DNA from: Atrichornis clamosus
Taxonomy: Eukaryota; Chordata; Aves; Passeriformes; Menuridae
DNA: 64,000 bases
Assembly: GCA_013400975.1 (NCBI GenBank)
Contig: WBMZ01005407.1
Span: 1 to 64,000, forward strand
Reading direction: 5' to 3'
Shown: positions 14,972 to 29,810 of the stretch, one piece after another
Layout of the letters: every line of letters starts with the position of its first letter
Position numbering within the stretch: position 1 is the stretch's first letter
The notes under the pieces: model-generated
Databases searched by the model: none
Seen by the model: only the letters and a program-made list of their open reading frames with translations
Told to the model about the DNA's origin: nothing
Made by a program: the position numbers and the translations under genes

Positions 14972-15020
14972 TATAGTTAGCCTCACTCTTTTCATAGTCA
15001 TAGTTAGCCTCACTCTTTTT
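14972..15020 (+). repeat. 27-bp tandem duplication
   Basis: The 20-mer ATAGTTAGCCTCACTCTTTT occurs at 14973 and again at 15000, a spacing of 27 bp, so this is a recent-looking local tandem duplication in non-coding DNA. Confidence 0.85.
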
Positions 15021-18000
15021 TCTGTAACTTTCCCCTGCAAAAATCTAAACAGGCTAAAGGAGGAGGGAAAAAAAGTTTTCTAAAGTTTTATCACCTTAGA
15101 GGGAAGACAAGGGGAAAAGTTATTTTTCCTCTCCAGGAGCGAGCTACAAAGTCACTCTGGGCTGTGCAAGGAAAGCACATCAGAGCAAAATTACTGAAGT
15201 GCAATGCATGAACAAGACTACTACACAAAGCAATCGGCATCATGTTCAGCTACGCTGCTGCCAGAAATAAACTAATCAAGCCTTGATGATATTCATTTGA
15301 ATATTAAAGGAGTTACACATGCATTGCTCTTCTACTTGAAAATAAAATACCTCAACAGAAAGCAGCTAAAAGTATAATTGAACAGTATTCCCCAGGATCA
15401 CATGAACTTGTACTGCAAGAAAGCACCATTTCTGTGAACACCTCTTGAGCACGGAGCATGTACTTACACAGGTTAATACAATAGCTTCCTCTCTTTCTTT
15501 CAGACTACTAAAGAATATCTCTGCTTTAAAAAAACAGCCAACCAAAACAAACAAAAACCCACACAACCTAAACAAGCAAAAATCCAAACGTTGCCAAATT
15601 AACCTTACTTCTAAAGTCACAGAGTGAAGAACTGTCCTTTAAATCCTTAGTCAGACAGGCTGGTGGATGTGTTACCACACACAGGGCCAGCAGTGTTGAC
15701 TGCTTGGCTTTGCCAAATGCCCTGCCAAACACCACTATAAAGGTACGACTAAAGAATTACAATGTCAGATTTTTATGTTTAGTTTCTTTCAGCAAAAGCA
15801 ACCCAAAGCTTATACAAATAGTTGGATCCATTCTCAGTTCCATGAGATAATGAAACAAAACTATAGCAGCAATGCAGACAAACCCAGGTTCCACCTGTAC
15901 CTGCTGCCAGAGCAGCAGAAAGGACCACAGAGCCCCTACCCTGTGCAGACCTGGCAGCACTGCGAGAAGCTCCTGTCTCTCACGGAGATTTTTGCCTGCA
16001 GGCCCCACGTACTATTGTACAGAACAGCCCCCAGGTGGGACCAAGGCTCCTTCCAGCCCGGCACGCCATGTCTCACAGCAGCAAAGCCCCAAACAACGAT
16101 TGTGGTATCAGCAAAACAATTTTCCACAGCCTCCAACAACAAACAGCCCCAGGCAAGAAGACCAAGAGCCAGCAGTACCCGGGAGCTGCACACTCACCTC
16201 GCAAGTCGGGTACCCCACGTTCCAGCCTCCTACAACCGCCTTCTCCTCCAGCCTTCCCTGCAGGGAATAACACTCCCCGGCGTGCCTCTCCCACATTTCA
16301 AGCACCAGGTGCAGCTGGGCAGTGCAGCCCTGGCTCTGCTGATGAGGAGCACCTGGTGCATGGGGGTCACAGCACCAACACGCTGTGGCCAGGGCTCTCT
16401 CCTAGGAGGGTCCCACAGCACCAAGGCTGGCAGGTGACCACGTTGCCTCCTGGCACCCCCGTTCTTCCCCCCGCCCAGATGCGTTTGCCATGGCAGGCTA
16501 CAGCACTGCCTTGCACAATTGGGGTTTTGCAACCTGCTAGGGGTTGTGACCCCCACGTGATCCGTGGGACCACCAGCACCTACCTAACACTCCATCCCTG
16601 GCAGCTGGGGCTTTCCCAGCTCCCAGGGACTGGGGGAAGCAGCAGTGTTACCGCGTGTCTCCCATGACTGCATGTTCTGTGCGTCTCAGATGCAGAAACC
16701 AAAATGTGGCGATGTGGCTTGTCTTATTTGGAGCCATCAATTTCTGTCCTCACTTTGGTACTTCAAAGTCTACTTTTTGGTTTTCTTCTTCAGTCATTCC
16801 TGTGTTCAAAAAGCAGAATACAAATACGATCAAAGAAACCAATCTTCTATTTCTTCCAGAATAAAAATTAAATCTGCCCTATTGACACCCTCATATGCAA
16901 GTAGCAACCACAGAGTAGAACTACATAGCAAGTCATTAAAAGATTCATCAAGTATTAAAGGAATTTGATTTTTAATTGGACTTTCAGCTCTCAGACTTTT
17001 TAAAATTGGCAATATTTTTGAAAAGCAGTGACAATGGTTTGTCTTGCAGTGTAAAGTTGGTTAATATATAAAATGTCTTCAGATCAGAGTAAGGCAATTT
17101 AAATGCTCAAAATACTTATTAGCGTTATGGGGAAAAGCATAATCACCAATTTGCCACTAATAAAAATAAAATTTTGTTTATTGTGTAACACTGAAGCAAG
17201 GCCTAACCTTGCAGTTTTTCTTTGGTAGAACTCTCATCAAGTGAGGAATTAGTGCTAGACACAAGTCATTATGCAGGCAGGATGCAGGAAAATTAAATTT
17301 TACAAGTTTTTTTGGAGTAGCTAGCAGGTATCATCAGCTCTGGGGAAGTTGAATGCTTAAGTGCCATCATGCACTGTGAAAATCACACTGTTAGAGCCTG
17401 CAAGGGACATAGCACTGAAGTAGGCAAATGGAAATTTAAAATTAATTTAGTGTCCCACTAGTAGGTTATTCTAGGTGGAAGTTCTCAATCTGGAAATGAT
17501 GTTATTTGGGTCTGTTTCACATCCTTTGCCATATCTTTTACGGTTGCTAAGAAACAGCAGCTTTACAGCAGAGTAATCATTCGTACTTCAGTCTAAATTG
17601 TGGTTAATTAGCCCGTGTGTGAAGTGGGATTCCTACCATGAGAAGTAAGAGAGACAGTTTATGTTTAAAAGCACAAACCAACACAACTGACAAACTGAGG
17701 ATTCATTCTAAATAAAAATGTTCAAATGGTAAAATGCTTTGGAAAGTTTACATTTCCTGGCATGTTTTGTAATACATGGGTAGAATTTAGAAACCATGAT
17801 TAGCTGTGTCCCAAAAATCTGTCCTTTTGCAGACATTAATGAAAATTCTCAGCTTGAGTGTGAAATCTGATGGGTACAAAACCAAAGATGATGTAATTAG
17901 ATAAATTAAAGCAAAAGGCATTTGTTTTCTGACATGGAAAACATATACAGCAGGACAAGATTTACAGCTTAGGAGAAGGTGGGTAGTAAGAGATGCTACT

Positions 18001-21000
18001 GGGATCTTTTAGAAAATTTGAAGGTACACTTTTTATGTGAAAATTAGAAAAAAAGAACCAGGTACCAATTATTTGGGACTAAAAATGTTCAGGTTACACA
18101 AGGATACCTGATTATCCTTGTCTTCTGTACTTATTTACCCGAACAGGTGTAACCATCATGGTCTGTAACAGAAATAAATCTTGGCTGTGTCATTTTCCAG
18201 GGAATTTTCTAATTAGTGCCTTTGTTGTGTGTAGCTACAGTGAGAATATTTTGTCATTTGATTTCCAAACATGAGTGAAAATTTGGTATTTCATTAGGAA
18301 AGAACAATGAACAAGTGCCTGATATTTGAAGCTCAGGACAGATCTGTCATTCTCTTTCTAGCAAATTGGAGGTAGCAGTAATACTGCTTTTTAACTAAGT
18401 CAAGGAAAAGAATTTTAAATACCTCAGAAACTGATTGCTATGAAAGCTTTTTTTTTCTTTGTACAATTTTATATAATGTACCATTTTCTCAAGTTCTGCT
18501 TGGAGAGGAAAAGAATAATTTGCTTCAGTGTCTTTTCCTGTTTCTTTTCCAAATATGGATGTTATGAGAAGACATTTCTAACACAAGTGCAAATGAACAG
18601 CACAGTTCTTGCTGAGCAGAGACTGATAGACCATCTAGGTACTGAGTGTTAACATTAATAACCATCTAAATCTATGCTCTGTTAGCCTTCATTGTAATGG
18701 TTATTTATAAAATGCTTTGTGTGATGGTTTATTAAGCAGGATATACTCTGCAAACAAAATGATATTTGTTTTCATTATTCTTTGAGAGCTTTCAAATTAT
18801 AAAAATGTAGAAAATATGTTTTAGATCTTTATTTATTAAATATATGTGTATTTTTGTGTGTGTTCTGCCATTTCCAGACTAGGATTCAAAAGTTATTACT
18901 CTGATTGTCTCTAAAGCCTCTATTTTCCTTCCTCTCCCTAATGGTATAAAGATTCATACATCTTGTAAGAAATCCATGTTTATTTCATTTTACTACTGAC
19001 TGGGATGTCAGAGGCCTTTTAAGATGTATTGTAAATAAATAGTTTGACTGAGGCCACGTTGGCTGTGACCCAGAAGAGAAGCTGTGGTAATTTTCAGAGC
19101 AGCCCAGTGCTGTTTTGGAGTGAGCTGAACAACCAGCTGTTGTCACAGGGCGGAGGCAGGTTACAGCAGGGATGGATGCAGCCTGACCCAGGAGAGGAGG
19201 ATACACTGTGCAGCCAGAAGCACGTAACCAAGTGAATGAGCTGAGGAGGACTGGGGGTGAAAGTGGGATAAGGCTTTCCCGTCTCCCACTCCTTCCTCTG
19301 TCCCTCCCAGCTCTGACTGTGATATTCATAGGGGTAAAGAAGATACCCATAAGATACACTTCAGTAAGGACCTAAAGTACATATACTGTTAAGGGCTTGT
19401 GTTGGTCTTAAGCAATTTGAAGAGTTTTGCAGGGATTCTTTATATATCCTATTACCCCTAGATAATACAGTATTAAGAAAATCTTCAATTCCAGCCATAA
19501 AAGATTGTCTATAGCTGGTCGTGGTTGGTAAGAGTTTTACAGAAGCTTGCTGGCTTGTAAGAAAACAGTTTTCAAAAGCACAGTGGACATTCCACGAAAA
19601 TCTGTTTAAGGCCATTGTATTTAAAGTACATAAATAAGAATTTTAGCATGCCATTACTCTTTGAGTGTCATTGTGAAAATGTAGTGAGGTGTGTAATTCC
19701 ATGAGATGATGAGTTTTGTTGCCAATTCCCAAATCTAATGCATCATCTGATTGCAAGGAATGTTACTTGACAGACTGACAGCCCTACCTGGGCCTAGCAG
19801 AGTGGCTTTCTATTTTTTTAATGAGATTAGTCTGTGGATAACACTAACCATGGGTTGGAGTAGCTCAACTATGATGATGACAAACTCATCCACTATCTTG
19901 TGAGTGCTCTTTGGCTGATGCCTCACAGGCCATCTCTCCTGGCTTGCTCCTCAGGACTTTTGGGATAAGAACTGCATTCACCAGGGTTCTGGCTGCCCAC
20001 GTGCAGCGTAAAGGAAACACAGGGATACTCTGCACACAGCCAGAATGTGTTCTCACCACACCCAGGGCACGTCACTCACTACCTCGATGCTGTCAGTCTC
20101 AGCCAGAACTGCCGTTTGTTTCCCACACAGAGACTGATCCTAAGAGCATCAACTTAGGTGGTAGTTCTGTGCCTGGAAAACTTGAGGTCCTGAAAACAAC
20201 CCAAAGGAATCTTTACTGAGAACAGTAGACAGGTCTGTAAGTGCCAGTCCCTTAACAGAGGGTCACACAGAGCAGCGTGGCAGGGTAAATCCCCTCTGTA
20301 GGAAGGAGAGTGTGTGCCAAGCCACGCTCTACCTGCAATCCCAGGACTGCTGCACTTTGTTTCTGGGATGTTCTCAGAAAGGCTGGTGGAGATGCGGATG
20401 TGTGGCAAATGGATTTGGCTGCCCAGATCCTCTGGCTGAAACTCCTACGTATGGCAAGAGCAGCGATAGCCACTATTACAGCATCTGAATTGTCACAGCA
20501 GAAAGGGAGGAGCTGGCAGGACCTACAGACACTGGGCAAGGATTGCACTCCTGCATTCCCAGTGGCAGGCTCTGGCAGATCTCTGTGCTCCAGTGTTTCA
20601 GCTTTCAAAAAGAGCTTTTGGAAAAAGGCTATGGAACAGCCACTCGGCTTCCACTTGACAGAAAGCAGCAGTTCAGCCCCACTAACTGTAGATCCTTTTC
20701 AGAGAACAACCCTAGAAATGAATCAGTGAAAGGCACAGCACAAAATGGGCTGCTGTTTCAACTGGCAACTGCGGAATACACTTGTGTTGGGCTATTTCTG
20801 TCTACCTCATACACGAATAATTTCCATCATTTTAAATCATTTTTCCCAGTTACACAAGCTGGTTTCATTTTTCAGCACTAATGGAGGGGAAACCTTTATT
20901 TAAATCTTGTAAACCATCATCGGTGACTAGATGAACCTGTAACAGAGCTAAATAAATATTCCACATACACAAATGAGCTTGTTATCTACTCCAGAGTGCT

Positions 21001-22565
21001 GGAAAAAATAAATAATTCTGATTAGATCTTTGAGTGGCAAACTTCCAACCCCAGCAATAAAGGCAGGCCCTATGTAGTCTGGAGCTGACATATTTCCTCA
21101 GCATGGAACAAAGTGAACTCTGCTGCAACGATGACTATAGCCAGCTATGGAAAGGCTGATCTCCCAGGGAACAAGCACTCAGTAGTCTAGTGCAGTGTTT
21201 TCAATAGTTTGTTTAATTTTCCAAATTAATTTTCTTCAGTTCAGAGTGCTTGCAGTAAATTTAAGCTTGTAGAGACTTCACTAGGTTTTCATAATTCTCT
21301 TTTTCACTGACACCTTGGAAAAAGTTCATGGGCTGCTCTGGTCAGGGCACGTCCCCCAGGTCTGTAACTTTCTATAAAATGCTTCGCCCAGGAAACAAAC
21401 CTCTGTGGAGGATTGTGACACTTTTTCTCTACCAAGAGCTGGGACAAGTGCAAAACAGCACGTGAGCAGTGGTGCATGACCTTTCTGCAAACACCTGAAT
21501 TTCACCCAGTACAAGTAAGAAAGGAGTACTTTATGGTTTAGTGATTTTTTTTTTTTGATCAGCATTTTTCTTTTTAATTAATTTGTCTTTACTTCCCTGC
21601 TAAGAAATTAAGCCGTGGACTTTCATCTGTCTCTGTGCATAACCTGAACAGCACAGGCACTACTGTGGAAGTCAGTTGTCTCAGCTCTGCACTCTTTTCT
21701 GCAGGTTTTTTAGTGCAGTCATTATCAAAGGTTGAACATTACAAATATAAATAAGCCATCAGAAGTTATAAGCTTTGAAGCTTTGCATAACAACTGGTTC
21801 GAAATAAAAGCAAGAACTTAAGCACCACCAGCAGCACGCATATGGACAAGAAAGAAACCTTTCATGCAGTGAGTACCTACAGAGAGACTCCTACTGCTCA
21901 CCGGCACATGAAAGGTACCAAAGAGGAGACGTGTGAGACTTCAGCTGTACGAGGTTAATACATTGTCTGTTTGAATCATGAAAAAACAGAAGCAAGAACA
22001 CAGGACACAGAGAAGTTAAAAAAAAAAAAAACAAACAACTCAGCCTGATTTAATTGGAAAGCATCACTTGGCTGGCTTCTTTAGCAATTTTTGGAAGGCA
22101 TCCCACTCTTTATATATTTAGAAGTGATACAGTTCAAGTCATAAATAATTTTTTAATAAGCGACAGTGCTCCCAAAGTATGTGATTTAACCCTTCAATGT
22201 GTCTGAGAAATAGTGTTGTTCTCTTCATGCTTCATATATTTAGAACACTTTATGACAACAATAATTCTTCTGTTGTTTCTTTTAGAAGCAGGATAGCATA
22301 ATAAATGCATTTGGTGTCCTGTGAAATGACAAAGGCTTTGGACAGTAGGTAATAATAAATGCTGAAACAATTAGTATTGTCAGTCCTATGGTGTCACAGA
22401 CATGAAATTACAATATCATTAGGGAAATCTGCATAAGCATATGCAAGATTAGACTTGATTAAAAGGCTGTCTGCATTGCAAAATCTAGTGGTACTGTGTT
22501 GTCATTGAGAATGAAAAATCTCCTGAAAAAAAGATATATCTGTGTGTAACATATCCTTGTGAATG

Positions 22566-22593
22566 TATATATATACATATATATATATATACA
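22566..22593. repeat. (TA)n microsatellite
   Basis: An alternating TA tract interrupted by two ACA-type breaks, strongly self-complementary. It is a likely slippage and polymorphism site. It is immediately followed by a T/G-rich low-complexity stretch to about 22645. Confidence 0.9.
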
Positions 22594-24047
22594 CATTTTT
22601 GCTGGGGTTTTTTTGTTGGTTTTGTTGATTTTGTTTGGAATTTTTTTCCAAAAGGACACTGAGCCTACATGACCAAGGTCAGTGTCAGCTCAGTATCTAC
22701 CATCTGAAGAGGAGCATTGAGCTGGATTCCCTATTGCACAGGAGAACAACTCACTTTTTCAGCCAAAATCTGTGCAGCAAAGCTAACTCAAACAGCAAAC
22801 ACGAGAAGAAAGGGCTGACAGCCTGGGAGACTGACAGGAAATCTGAAGGAATTTTAGAAAAATACATGCACGTCCAACAGTATTTCAACCAGTCAACATT
22901 TTCCATCAAAATATCTTAGTAATTCCAGCTTATATTAATTAATGCTAGAGACAGCCCATAACTTATGATTTTCCCTGTTCCCAAGTGCATAAGTAGATAC
23001 AGCCACAGTATTTGTCCAGTCTCAAGTCTCATTAGGTGCAGAGTGGTTATTGTTCTTCAGTCAACCTATTAAAAACAAAGCTGCTGAGGGGAGTGCTCCC
23101 TCTCTGGGTATAGAACTGTGCCAGTTTGTCACTGCAGGTGGAATTGTGCTGGTCCACACCAGAGGATTTAGCTTATTTTAAGGAAGAACAAACAGTTTCA
23201 GAGGCTGGTTCTGTACCTTGGGACAGAGGATATAGGAAAGACCACAAATTCTTCTTGACTCAGGGGTTATGTTTTTCTATGACTTAAGTGCAAATTTCAG
23301 CCATGCTCTGACTCATCTTTGGGATATTATTCAATACAGCTATTAAACATTAGATTGCATGAACAGGGTCACCTTAGCACTGGCAAAAATTTAGGACATA
23401 TTTGGAAAGATATGAGTAAGGGGGGAAATCAATATTTTTTTAATTCAATTACCCAGTAAGTTCTCATTTAACTCAGAATATACCCTATAAAATGACAAAG
23501 CTATTTACATTAGTAAGTTGAAGCAGGGCTTGGCTGCGAAATCCCTGGCTGTTAAAGAAGCCTGTTTTCATTAGTTTCAACTGGCTTTGGGTTTAAAAAA
23601 AGTAACAAATAGTGCTGAAAATCAGCAAGGTGCCAAGGCTGGCAACAGGGAGTCCCCTGAGCCTCCAGCCATTCTAATCAGGGTACTGCTGAAAAGCGCT
23701 GTTTTGAGAGCTGTTCTCTGGCAGTGGAGAATGAAACGTCTTTTCATTCACTTCTTCCCACTCCAGTGGGGTAGTCAGGACTGACCGAGGAGAAAAGGCT
23801 CATTATTGCAGCTGCTCAGAGGATAAGGATTTTATATTTCTGCATGGAGGTGGCTTTGCTGGTATTACCAACCCCTCGCAGTTAGTTAGGACCTCAAGAG
23901 CATGACTTTGCTCCACTTAGATAGTTCAGTTCCTTTCTGCACGGCTCAGTCAGGGAAAACAGACTGAGCAGCTTTACTCTCTGGAACTCATTCATGAGAG
24001 TGCTGCAACGTGGTGTTGCAAACTCCACCAGGAATTGGAGGAAACTT

Positions 24048-24105
24048 TTTTCACAGAATCTTATAAAGGTTCCACATAAAAACCTTTGGAGATGGAAGTC
24101 CATTT
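24048..24105 (-). mobile_element. Short CR1-like LINE 3' terminus, reverse orientation
   Basis: TCACAGAATCTTATAAAGG followed by AAAACCTTTGGAGATGGAAG and TCCA resembles the reverse complement of the avian CR1 3' end (usually CAGAATCA..GGTTGGAA..GACCT..AGATCATC..AGTCCA). Only about 55 bp can be recognised, and the match is degenerate. Confidence 0.4.
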
Positions 24106-27100
24106 GTCTTGAACAACAAAAAAGGGGAAAAGATTACACAAGCAGGACTTGAAGAACAGAGTGTGATTATAGTAGCCCATATTTAACCAAAACAGATTAA
24201 CTAGCCTATGTGGTAAGAGTGACAGCCAAGAAATAACATAGATCTAAGAGTTTCACAGATCTTATAAATCATAAGAGTTTGGTAGAATTAGCAGATTATG
24301 TTTCAAATCTTCAGTGGTTTTTAAGCACCCACTGCATACATTTCTCCATTCCTACCTCTGAAGGTGTTTTTTACATTTACTGCTTGGTCTGTTGTCTCTT
24401 CACTTCTGAGGCAAAGTAAAGATAATACCATTAAAAGTCTCTCCTAAATCCAGCCATTGACACAAGTAATTTATATCCCCATATTCCAGATGCTTTGTAT
24501 TATTCTGTGGTGAGAGAAAAAAAATAAGGAGGGATGAGGCAAGAAGAGGCAGAGTAAGCTTTTAGCTTGTTCTTTGTTTGAGAAGTTGTCATAGTGAAAA
24601 ATAAACATAAAGAAATCAGAAAATCTTTCTCTTCATTTACTGGTTCAATCCCCAGTGTGGAGGACGAGAGCCTGAGTATGAGATAGACATATTTTTTAAA
24701 TTCAGGATGTTAATTCAGACAGTAGCCACCGTGCAATGCCCAGTTACACTCTGGTAGCTGTGGGAAATCAGAACAATAACACCAAATATCTTGTGCAGAG
24801 GCGATACATTCTGAGAAATGTGATGAAGGGAATCCAAAAATATGTGGTTGGTTGAAATATGTCCCCTTTAAATAGTGAGTTCCCTCTAAAAGAATTAGGA
24901 AAGAGGACCTGCTGGATATTAAGTCAGTTTTGGATGAGAAATGGTTGGAGACAAACCTAAGTACATCATGGAAGAACAAGTTCTGTGTTATCATAAAATA
25001 GATAATTTTACGTGTCCAGTTTAGGCCATTATCACTGATACCAGTAAAGACTTTCTTTCATGAAACTCTGAATACAGCAAAAGAATTCTTATCTATGCAA
25101 AAGGAGGTAGAATCATGTCCTAAATCTTGTTCATATGGAACCCAGATCTCCAGGTATTTCAGAGGCAGATCCTCATACAGCAAATGTTGTTGTATGTTCT
25201 CCACCTTTGTAAAGTAAAAAAAGGGCAAGTATTTTCTTTTAGGCATTTTGTTTTCTGAGCAGGTGGCTAGATAACTTCTTCTTACCACAACATCTTGGCC
25301 AGTTATTTCAATTTTTGTAAATTTCTCTTTTGAAAGAAGATGAAGGAGAGAGCTGCCTCCAAATGCAGTTTCATTGATTGCAAAATAAAGAACTTTCATA
25401 GGTAAATGTAAAATAATAAAGCAATTAAATGGCACTAGAAGAAGCCATTACAGGCATATCCAACCTAAGACATCCAAGTGTACATTTTAAAAATATTGAA
25501 ATATGCTACATTGCTTTTATAGTGTTGGTCTGAGTTTTATTCTGGAATAACGCAGACTGCTGTAGAAATGTCAAGTATCTCTAGAATTTTACAAACCATA
25601 TTCAGATCCATGTTAATGAGATTTATCGGGTTCCATTTGACTAGTTTACAAAGCAATATCATTATTACAACTATCTAGATTAAGAAATTCAGTGCTGCCC
25701 TGAATAAATTGTGGCATATCATCACATTTATAGATTTGTGTTCATAGCATTAATCATCTCACTTAACCAAAAGTCACTGGATACAAATCTCTCTGCAGCT
25801 GCTCTCTTAGGATGTACCCTTTGCCTGAGTTCCAGGAAGAAAATGTATCAGCCAGCCACGGTTGTGAACATGGGACCAGAACACACTCAGTGACAGCTGA
25901 CTTTCTTATTTTTACCCCACTGCTTCCATTTGTCAGAAATCTTGCAAACTCCAACATGCTGCTTGGATTTAAAGGCTCTCTCTCACTAGACAAGAGACAG
26001 AGTTCTGGTATTTGGAGCTTTATTTCTTTGATGAAAGCTTTCCACAAGCAGTTTCTGTGTATATTAAAGGCAAATAAATGTCCGCTGAAGCAACATTACC
26101 CTGCCACCACTGGGCTGCACTTAATGAGAGTCCACACAGTGGGAAGCGAGCCTGCGAGGCTCACTGGGGGTGCCTGTTTGCCGTAAGAAAATGAGATTTT
26201 ATCCCGGGCATTTTTTGCATTGGAGGGATGGCTGTTAAGCGTGCTGAAAGGGTAAAGCTTCCGCGTGTGTTTTCTCTGTAAGCACAAGAGCATTTAATAT
26301 TTGGAGAGAAAACATTGAAAAGCAGCAAGTGGCAAATCATCTTCTGGCTTTAGGCTTGAAGAAAGGAGAGACAGCTGGCTGAGGGGAGGTGCTGGTGTTG
26401 CATTGCTCCTGCAACAAACCTTGAGAGCCCTGTGGGTAGGGAGCGACCAGTGCTGCCAGAAGCTGAAGAAATGCAGAAGAGCAAAGGCAGGCCTGAATAG
26501 CACCATGCCAAGGGGTCCTCAGCAACAGCATCAGGCCCAGAGGAAGAGAACAGATTGCTGCAAAAGAAACTGTTTGAATAGACTTGGGTGGGGAAAAGGA
26601 AAAAAAAAAAAGGGAAAAAGAAAAACAGGCCAGCTCTCTTTGGCAGCAAAACTAGCTCCACTAAGGTGAGGCCCACTGAGTTAAATTGCTGCTCAGTTAT
26701 TTGCCAAGGGAAGCTTCAACTAGACTGAAGTGTAGGGCTTAACAGCATGAGACCAGCAGCTCAGATTAGCATTACTTGGAATGAAATAAGAATAAACAAA
26801 AGGGCTCCTCTTCCAGACCTTTCCTGTTGAATATGTAGTGTGTGATGCCTCTATGCAGAAGTCTGCAAGTGTTCTCTGTTTTGGCTTAAATCATCCTGGG
26901 AAACTTCCTTAAATTAATAATGACTGCTAGTAAAAGTTAAACAATTATTGTAGAGTACCATTCAGCTTGATGATAGAGTTTATTTAAGTGTTTAAGTATT
27001 CCCTATGTGCAATACCTATATTCAGAGCACAAACACTGGATTATCACTCTCTAGTCTTTCTGGTGCAAACCAATAGGAATCTCAATATTATTTGGAATAT

Positions 27101-28521
27101 GAAATAATAGTAATGAATGATACATATACAGTCATTCCTTTTTAAGGCATCTGTCTCCATTTAAAAGCATAGAAATGTCTCATTTGGTCAAAGGCTCTCT
27201 GCTTTCTGCTCATTCCCTGTGTAACTAGATGTGAATGTCCCTGGGTTGTGCTATGGCAATGACAGGAGCACAGAGCAGGAACTACAGATAGACCTTGTTG
27301 CAGGAAAAATCCATGAGCACAGGAGTCCTACTTCTCTAGACAAGCATGTGATAGGGGTTGTTAGACCCCCGTGCTAAAGGGAATTGGACCAGTTACCAGA
27401 ACTGGAGTCCAACGATCTGGCCCATCCTTACCTGACGAAGTCCTCTCCGGGGATTGCCCACCCACAGCAGTACGTGCCAGAACTGCCCAAGCCCCTCTTC
27501 AAGAAAGGAATTAACATTTTTCTTCATTGTGGAAGAAATTGAATGGGAAACAAAAGATCGGGCAAAATCCAGTTTTCTTCCTACAGGACTACTGAGAGCT
27601 GAGCAAGAAGTGGATTTTGTCATGCTTCTTCAGGCAGAAAGAGCACTGAGCAGAGCCCTAGAGTAGGACTAAGAAATGCAAGATTAGTACTCTAGGAAAG
27701 GAGGATTTACCAAGTCCTACAGAGCAGCAAGAGGAAACTAAGCAGTATTCCCCCTCAGGCAGCTGCTGGTCTATCTGAGAGAGTTCCACAGGGTGTTCAA
27801 TCTCTGAATACCATGTCAAATCCAGGAGAGATCAGATGGATGTAAACTCATCTTTGGAAAGTTTCTAGATCAGCCTCAAGAAGCTGCCTATGCTTAGAAT
27901 GGCTGCAGAAGGAGAAGTAACAGGGCACTGGCTCTGCGTCTTCAGCAGATACCACAGATACTCTAAAAAGTCGTGCTTGACATCCAGAAAGGGCAACATT
28001 GACCAAATTCCCTTCAGCAGTATCAGTTGTTTGGGTGGAATGAGGTTTTGTTCCTGAGCACAGCGTTCCCTCAGAACTGCGGGGCTGTCTGCTGTTCCTT
28101 TACCAACAACCAGATCCGAAGGCAGCGGTTCCGCTGGCAGCTGGAACAGCGAGATGATAACAGCGTGTGGGCTGTGCTGCATTTCTTTCTCTTAGTATCA
28201 GGCTGGACCAGGTTCAGCTCTTGTGGAGTCTCTCTCTAGAGGCTGTTGTGAGTGCTGTGTGCCGAGGTTACATTTCTGCGTCGCCCCAGCTGGATGCCTT
28301 CAGAACACGTGTAGGTATCATCACAAATCAGCTCAGTGTGTATGCGCTCCGAGCTTTCACAGAGCTGAAACCATGAGGGATGGCACATTCTGTTTCTCTG
28401 TGTTGTTGAGGCTTGTTCTTTCAGGGTTTTCTTTAGGTGATTCAAAGGCAGTGATTTTTTGGTTTTTTCCTATGCAAATTGAATCCTGACTCCTTGTAGC
28501 TGCAATGTTATATAATGAGGA

Positions 28522-28552
28522 TACATACATACATATATATATAAATATAAAC
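28522..28552. repeat. (TACA)n/(TA)n microsatellite
   Basis: Three ATAC units grade into an ATATATATATA run and then AAATATAAA. It is simple sequence with no gene signal. Confidence 0.85.
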
Positions 28553-29776
28553 CCCCACACAACACATTGCTGTTACTCACATGCCTCAGAATAAGGAAAC
28601 AGACCTTCTAAGAACTGTCTTGACCATTTCAGTAATTTTCCGGCATCTTTTCCATATCTGCTTTCCTGAAATAAAGGGTTGCACTCAGAGTGAACTTCAG
28701 AGCCATGGGTGGCCACAGCCACTGCTGTTAATGTGTTATTAGAGACTGATGACAGTAAAAGCATCCCTGTTATCAGTATATTCCTCCTGGCATGATGTGT
28801 TTTGCAATATATATACACACAATGAACAAGGTAAAAGTACAAAACCAGATTGTCTTCATTAGTGTTCATCCTCTGCAGGAGCTCTGACTGTCAGATGTTA
28901 TGTATGCTGCTTGGGTCAGTTACCTCACTGTGAAGGTACTGATGCCATGCTGAGCAGTTTGGTTTAAACCCGTAGCAAGGAAACCATCACTTGTAGTAAG
29001 GTTTCTCCTTCCTTTTTTTCCCCAGTATAAACTCAGAACTTTTTCTTTCATTAGTGTAATAAACCAAGACACTGTAACTTTTGGCAGATAATACTCATGC
29101 AGATTTTGAACCAAGGAGGAACAGAGTTGACCTGCAGTTCTACCTTCCCAAGTTTTCTGTCCTTCCAAAGGAAGTAATCTTTTGCTTGTACTGTAAGGCT
29201 CAGCTTACATCTTCATTAGCCTAGACTAAGGTTTTCGCAGTGGTCATTCTTCATGGCAGGATTACAGAGGAGAAGTGTGGAGAATACAGCAGGTGGTCTG
29301 GTTCATGTGGAATAGATAGACATATTACGCTGTGTCTTTTTTTTCCACAGGCATGGAAGTCATCACATGTTCATTCCTCCTGTTTTGTGCATCTTGATCA
29401 GATACTTGACCTGACACTGTAGACAAGCAGTGCAGAGCAGATCACCCAAAGGATATATTAAAGTCCAAATCAGACTTCATTTTAAAGGAAAACAGGGTTA
29501 TAGATCACATCTGAGACATAAGGCAACATGTTCTGACCAATAAATCCCCAATCAGATGCACAAAAACTTGTAAGAGATGGAGAGCATGATGAATCCCAGC
29601 TGCATTGACCAGCATTCATTTTTCCTTTGGTCTGAAGTTTTCCATTCAAATCTGGGTTGGCCATCTCCCCAGCAGCTAATCCTTCTCTAGGGACTGTGGA
29701 AAGAAAAAGAAAAAAGAAAAATAGGGGAAAAAAGTTAGTCAAGGATTCTACACAGCCTACAGTTCTTCAACTGTAA

Positions 29777-29810
29777 AAATGTCTTTTCTTTCGAAATGTC
29801 TTTTCTTTCA
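29777..29810 (+). repeat. 17-bp tandem pair
   Basis: AAATGTCTTTTCTTTCG (29777-29793) is followed directly by AAATGTCTTTTCTTTCA (29794-29810), differing only in the last base. Confidence 0.9.

Noticed and set aside
15775..16667. Overlapping 220- and 210-codon + strand frames
   Set aside because: Two long frames in different phases over the same GC-richer DNA, low-complexity P/S/Q composition and no homology I recognise. Not supported as a gene, though an untranslated RNA cannot be excluded.
24642..24652. GGTTCAATCCC, similar to a tRNA B box
   Set aside because: No A box or cloverleaf-forming sequence at the right distance upstream, so not a tRNA or SINE promoter.
25058..25435. 125-codon minus-strand frame in AT-rich DNA
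   Set aside because: Long for AT-rich sequence, but I recognise no family and see no splice context or conserved motif. Left out for lack of support.
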